From NCBI GenBank assembly GCA_963920525.1, contig OY986438.1:124812920-124876919 (forward strand): a DNA stretch of 64,000 nt. Reading direction: 5' to 3'. A program made the position numbers and the translations under genes. Below are positions 58,604 through 64,000 of this stretch, piece by piece. This DNA is from Dichetophora obliterata (taxonomy: Eukaryota > Arthropoda > Insecta > Diptera > Sciomyzidae). How positions within the stretch are numbered: the stretch's first letter is position 1; each line of letters opens with the position of its first letter. The notes under the pieces were generated by a model that was not told where the DNA came from, did not search any database, and saw only the letters and a list, made by a program, of their open reading frames with translations.

Positions 58604-59656
58604 ATGTTCAAACTAAACGCAAATCTTTGCAAACTTCAATTAAGCACAAAGACTCCTTTGCTTGTAACCGACACTGCCAGAAATGGTCTATTTGAGCCTC
58701 CGGATGAAGGTAACCTTTGTTGATTAGTTAGGATTTTTTTATAGTTCCAGATTCTAAGCAATAGCCAAAAATTTTTTGAACAGTTGTAAAATATTTCCAC
58801 GGTTACCCTCTAAAAAAAAATCTTTTTAGCGCTACAAACAAAAACATATGTGGAAAATTATTACATTGCATGGTTTTGAAAGTTTTTAATTATTAACACA
58901 AAAATAAAATTGTTTATAAGAATACAAGACTGCAAACTAAACTCTTCATACATTCACAAAATTAATATGATTACTTTCTTCGTCAAATATACTTTATGTA
59001 TTATAACTTTAGCTCTAATTTTCAAAATAAATATTTTGCTATTAATTGACAAAAAATATGAGCTTTTAATAAACAATAAGATGATAATAACATTTACTAC
59101 CCTGAGAAAATAGTATCTTTCTCTTAACAAAGAATTGGTTACAGTTAACAAATGGAATAATTGATTATGATGAAATAAATATTTGGGTGTTAAAAATAAA
59201 TTATAAATTAGAGCCTTCAAGTTGTGGAAAATGTTCGTTTGTTTATTGTTACTGAGCATAACATATTAAAGTAGTTAGCAAATAAATGATAAAAACTTGC
59301 AGATGTGCCTTTCAGTTTTCTTTAATGCCTGCAATCTCCAAGTAAAGACGATTTTGTCATTCCCGTAACAGTCATTTCTGTAACTAGGTTTATCGATTAT
59401 TGATAATATTTTGAGTTCCAAAGAACTAATAAAACCGATGTTGTTGAAGGATCTATTAATTCTACTGAATTTTAATGCAAATGTGGTTAAAACAACAATT
59501 CTTCTTGAATATTGTATTTAAGTGTGTAAATTGACATTAAATTCCATAATATAATGTGTTTTTATTTTTATAGCTGGTACTATATTCACAGCAAGTTACG
59601 GTTACGCAACTCGTTCCAGATTTTTTACAAGTTTTGTGGCCGTCACTGGAGTTTGA
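58604..59656 (+). CDS. possible small two-exon gene, 62 aa
   Basis: A possible exon 58604-58709 begins with ATG and ends gaag|gtaacc. A possible exon 59574-59656 follows a pyrimidine-rich acceptor (tttttatttttatag). Joined, the frame is kept (106 + 83 nt = 62 codons plus stop). It reads MFKLNANLCKLQLSTKTPLL, then TARNGLFEPPDE, then AGTIFTASYGYATRSRFFTS and FVAVTGV. The frame is also open upstream of the ATG, and a further stretch MATNKRNCSQAMLESMGFN lies at 58475-58534 before an in-frame TAA. The family is not recognised. The splice sites are plausible but not strong, and short frames can be open by chance, so this is tentative. Confidence 0.25.
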
Positions 59657-59999
59657 GCTAATTTTTTCATTTCATTTTATTTTATATCTTTTACAAAATC
59701 CAGGGAAACTCAATTAAAAAAAAACAGAAAAAGTTAAAAAATTCCCAAACCTAAAAAAGATGAATTATAAAAAAAAAATGAGAAAAGTCAAGAAATGAAG
59801 GAAGAAATAAAAAGAAAATCAGTTTACATCATTCCTTTAACCACTCAAAAATTCACAAAGCCCATATAAATCAATTTCATTACGTCATACCGTGTGGCCT
59901 CAAATGTCTTTAAATTACTTCCACATAGTATAAAGAAACCATAATTCTATCTTCAAGTTGTATTTTTCCATTTTTTAAAAAAGGACACTTTTGGCGGAA

Positions 60000-60840
60000 T
60001 GTCCCATATAACAACGATGGTGCGTACGTATGTCTGACTCTCACAGCCGAACTACTGAAGCTATGTTTGTTCTTATATGTGTTAGAGTCTCCCGCCTTAG
60101 GTGGAAAATTTTTATTTATGGACTGATTTGTCTTAAATTCATACCATATAATCTTTAAATGAAAAAATTGTTTGACAAAATTTGAACCCGATAGGTGGAG
60201 CTGGGGCGAAAATATCTTAATTTATAAATACGTTGGTACGTATGTGTGTATGTATGGCACTCACGGCTCAACCACTGAAACTATCTACCTTATATTCACA
60301 CCATATTAGTGTGGCGCTTCAGATTATTTCTTTTTTCGCTTTTTAAAAAAATTCTTATCTTATTCATCTAAAACTTTGCTTTGTATGTATGTTTAATCAT
60401 CACGGCTAAGCCACTGAAGCTATTCACCATATATTCACATCATTTGTTCATGTGATTCTAGGGAATTTTCATATTAGACCCTCTAGTAGGCGCTAGAGCC
60501 GGTTCTTTCCGAAATTTCTAATTTATAGACTGATTTTACTTAAATTCACACCATATAATATTTAAATGAAAATAAAGTCTTTTGAAAACCTTTGTGTAAA
60601 TTTGGACTCGACAGGTGGCGCTTTGGTACGAAAATTTATTATTTGTCTACACATAAAATTATTGGTAAGCCTGCTTGTGATAGCAATAGCTTCTGCATGA
60701 CTTTACTGGTTTAGGTCATATTTGAACAAAATATTTGTTTCGACAAGACAATGGTTCATGCCTATTCGATAGGTGGCACTATTGTTATTTAATTAAGATT
60801 TACACAAAATAACATAAAAATTCACCCATATTCATGGAAG
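60000..60840. repeat. diverged Helitron-like tandem repeats
   Basis: Three to four units of roughly 200 bp share 'acggctcaaccactgaa', 'aaattcacaccatataat', 'atttaaatgaaaa' and 'gataggtgg' words. The '(c)ggctnaaccactga' word resembles the internal motif of the Helitron-like elements (ggctgaaccgattt). No ends were found; old and decayed. Confidence 0.45.
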
Positions 60841-63800
60841 ACAGGAATGCACAGAACAACGTTTGCCAGGGAATTTAGTTACTATAAATTTTTTAAAGGT
60901 TGCATATTTAATATAGAGTATTTTTAGACACTCTTCAAGCCAGTATGATCCGGTTAACATGGTATGCCCCCTATACATATATTTGTTTCTTTATCTTTCG
61001 GTCTGACAGTTTGAATTAAGTAATGTTTCAATATAAATGCAAGCAACTAACTCAACGTAATTTGGTGAGTCAAACATATACAACTCAACGATAATCTTTA
61101 ACAATTACCTCGAAAATATTTTAAATTTAACATCTATAATAATTTACACCTCCAATTTGACATTGTTCCTTGCTAAAGAGGTATTTTTTCCCAAATATAA
61201 TCGAAAACAATTCAATTCGGTGTCGATATTATTCCCAATTTCATTTTCAATTACATCTACAAAAGAGTTTAAGCTGATTTCATTGACGAGCTTCGGAGAA
61301 TAAAAGAAAAGAGAGAATAAAAAAAAAACAAAAGGCACATACACCCAAAAAACCTAAAAATGCTGAAACAAATAAAATCCGACATAAACCCATAGAAATG
61401 ACCAAAAACTGAGAGAAAAAAAAGCCAAGAAAATACGAACACGCACGCTCAAAAACACATCAAAGAATTGTGTATAAAATTTATTGGATTTTTAAAGCGG
61501 AACGAATGACGCGACGCCATTGAGTGACGCGCTTAAAATACAAACTAAACGTGGGCAAACGGAATAACCGGAAGAACACAACCATAGGTATCCACAGCAA
61601 TAACAACATGTGTTTTTGTTACACAAAAAAAAAATTAAAATTGGATGCCTCACGAACGAACACGGCAACCATTGAACAATTTTAAAGCTCACACAGGTGC
61701 TTAACTGCAAACCATACAAACAGTTAACCGCACAAATATACGAGCACACAAAGAAACACACGCACACACTATCGCACACTACTGCAAATACAAATACAAA
61801 TACAAACAAGAACTGTTAACCCAAATGAATGCAACAGCAGGTGAGGCCATCGAGGCTACCATAAAGAATTTAAATGCTTTCATGTGGTCGTAAATACAAC
61901 AACAACACCAAAAACGACAACAATGCGAACAATTTTCTTTTTCGTCTTGTATACCTGTGTTTGTGACAAATCGCTAGCTTGGACCTTTTCTTCCATAGAA
62001 ACAGCAGCAGCAGCAACAGCAGCTTTGAACTTCTTTTAGTGTTTTCATTTGTCCTCGCCAGAACGTCGCGCTTTGATCGTTAAGGCAGCTCTGCTGATCA
62101 TTAAGGCAGGAAGAAGTTTGTGTGCGTTCTTATATATTGGCGTTTGTGTGTGTAACTGTGCGAGTCCGTAGTGCAGCCAAACATTGTAGGCAATAATTCA
62201 TCTTGCACAAAAAAACAGCAACATTAACAAAAATAAAACTCAGTACATAAAACTTTAGTGTTTCTTTGGAACTACCGAAAAAAACGCAAATACTGAATAA
62301 GAGTAGAACCTTTTATGATGGTAACCAATAGCAGATGGTCCTCATCATCATGGGCACTAAATAGCTGAACAAAATTTTATAGATTCGTCAATAGCAAGAG
62401 ATACTTAAATATTAAGAGTGACTTATTAACTTTGTCACTCCATTTGGAACGTCCATAAGTAGTAGTGATTATTATAAAAATTATTTTTATTTTTCATATG
62501 CAGCATCTCCTGAGTCAATAAGGCCAGGCCCGTCCATCTATCGTATTGTGATCATGATAACAAGCGAAGTTTTAATTCTTATACATCCGCAGCGGAGCCG
62601 AAAGAGACAGTTTGAATGGCAGCATTCCATTATAATGACCATGATAAAACGTATTATGATATTGACCTAGAACGGTGGAATCAAGACAAACAAGGTCCCA
62701 TATGCAATATAACGCCACATTGATAAGTATTTAGATTAGACCAGTTCACTTTACAAAAATGTTAAAATTCTTCAGGTAGCATCCATTTTCTAAAAGTTCC
62801 ATTGCTAATGAGGACAAAAATGCCATAAGACCCAAAGAATTTGATCTTTAGATACTGCTGAAATAATTGAAAGGTCATTTTGAAGCTATTTACGACTTCA
62901 ACCATTTTGAATAATGTGTTGTCCAAACCGAAACACATATCGTCGTCCTGTGATTTATAGCACATAAATAGCCATTTTTAGCCATACGTCATTTTGGCAA
63001 TTTTGAGTTTACAGTACCATCCCGGGTTTTTGATAATACATTTTTCAAATTTTTTAAAACTTTTTGAAATCGAGTTATTTCTTGTCCATTTTGCTCCATA
63101 TCCCTTGATATATAAATTTTTGATGACTTAGTTCATACGCCATTCAATGACGTATAAAGCAAAATTTCAGTACTTGATTAACAAAAACCACTTTACTATA
63201 CGTGCATTTAAGTAACATAGTTGTGGCTAGTAAAATTTTGAATTATATTCAAATCTATGGACATCTTCCCATCAAAATTTCTGGTCAAATTGACCAGATA
63301 GCAATGATAATATTTTTAGTTGTTATGTTTAAGTAGCTGACAAGTTTACCACTGACATCCAGCTGTCAAAAGGTTCAGTAAGGTTTGCATCGTTTCACGT
63401 TTGTCGAACATGTGACAAAAATTTAAAAATATTATTGAAATTAAGATTTTAATAAATCTAAAATCCTTAGAAAGTAGAAAGATTTTACTTTCACTACTTA
63501 TTTTGCGACTATGACATAATTTCTGGATCAGTAGATTGTCCTGAGCTTCTTAAAAAAATCGATTTTAATGTGCCCGCTGGAATACTAAAAAATAATGATA
63601 TTTTCTATATAATTACTTACTTTCCTTTCTAACAATGCTAAAAACGCTCCAATTTAAAGGACTTTATATTATTTAAATTATATGAATGTTGACTACTACT
63701 TAGATTTTTCTTTATTTACAGTATTTTTTAAGTAATTAACTCTCTTAGTTTTAATTAAATATAAGAAAAATTGTTGTGTAAGCTTAGGATTTTTATTTTT

Positions 63801-64000
63801 ATTTTTTTAATCAGTAAGAAATCATTGTCCAAAGATTAAAAAAAATTAAATTAAATTAAAAATTCTGGCTCAGTTATAAATACGCAACGTTAAATTCGTC
63901 GTGAAGTCATGAGTTAATCTTCATCTAAGTTTGGGTGTGAGTACACTCTTTTGGACCTTAAGCCACCAACCAGACAGATATTGGTGTGAAGTAAAGAAAA
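60841..64000. other. noncoding; UTR/intron-like sequence at 61.3-62.3 kb
   Basis: 61.3-62.3 kb has CA-rich and CAA/CAG-rich sequence typical of fly regulatory or UTR DNA. An ATG at 61825 with a gtgagg donor six codons later is too little to call an exon. Around 62430-62640, 'taactttgtcactcc' and 'gatcatgataac' resemble parts of the dispersed repeat seen at 14.8 kb. The remainder is AT-rich with no supported gene. Confidence 0.35.

Noticed and set aside
61492..61809. Cys/Val-rich minus-strand ORF
   Set aside because: It reads the CA-rich low-complexity sequence in reverse.
61825..61840. Start exon with donor
   Set aside because: Only about five codons before the putative donor and no partner exon visible.

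Overview
The window looks like a stretch of a fly (higher Diptera) nuclear genome: very AT-rich, gene-poor, and built mostly from transposable elements (TEs) at different stages of decay. The evidence is dipteran-type repeats, insect DD41D (rosa-like) mariner relatives, tRNA-derived SINEs, a CR1-group LINE, hAT, piggyBac and Helitron pieces, and a spliced leucine-rich-repeat (LRR) exon with good splice sites. Nothing suggests a prokaryote or virus. The species is not identified.

Layout. 1-2 kb: a Helitron Rep relic, a Helitron-type 5' end and two hAT-type MITEs only 32 bp apart, each with its own exact 8-bp target duplication. 2-8.3 kb: Helitron-like debris, an internally deleted DD41D element with perfect 28-bp ends, a mariner relic, an unrecognised 160-aa ORF, a PIF/Harbinger-like MITE and a 550-bp foldback. 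8.3-18.4 kb: noncoding DNA with a piggyBac transposase fragment, a second DD41D element inserted in a dispersed repeat, and a complete SINE with target duplication. 18.4-20 kb: a 5'-truncated LINE with an open reverse-transcriptase frame. 21-22.3 kb: tRNA-like sequences and AT-rich repeats. 23.2 kb: the only convincing host coding exon, 72 codons of LRR protein on the + strand. 24.7-29.6 kb: an 869-bp tandem duplication, a hAT element with a nested MITE, and a second hAT relic. 30.5-35.4 kb: a possible piggyBac-type element (TTAA borders) carrying a Helitron-like element of about 2.26 kb. 37-40.7 kb: diverged inverted repeats, a SINE fragment and a MITE. 41.75-45.3 kb: a TTA microsatellite of about 3.5 kb, including 2.8 kb with no interruption. 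46.7-49.4 kb: a 2.5-kb DNA element with TIRs of about 260-300 bp around a broken ORF of the arthropod repetitive family with an SGCDTTSA motif and Cys-rich tail. 52.9-56.3 kb: a 1-kb hAT foldback with an exact 8-bp target duplication, then a near-identical inverted copy of the 33-35 kb Helitron-like element. 57-64 kb: mostly noncoding, with one unrecognised ORF, a possible small two-exon ORF and Helitron-like repeats.

The genes do not form an operon or pathway. The reading is a large intron or intergenic tract around an LRR gene, populated by nested TEs. The most notable items are the giant pure TTA array, the SGCDTTSA-type element with long TIRs, the large inverted Helitron-like pair, and several elements whose boundaries can be fixed to the base by their target duplications.
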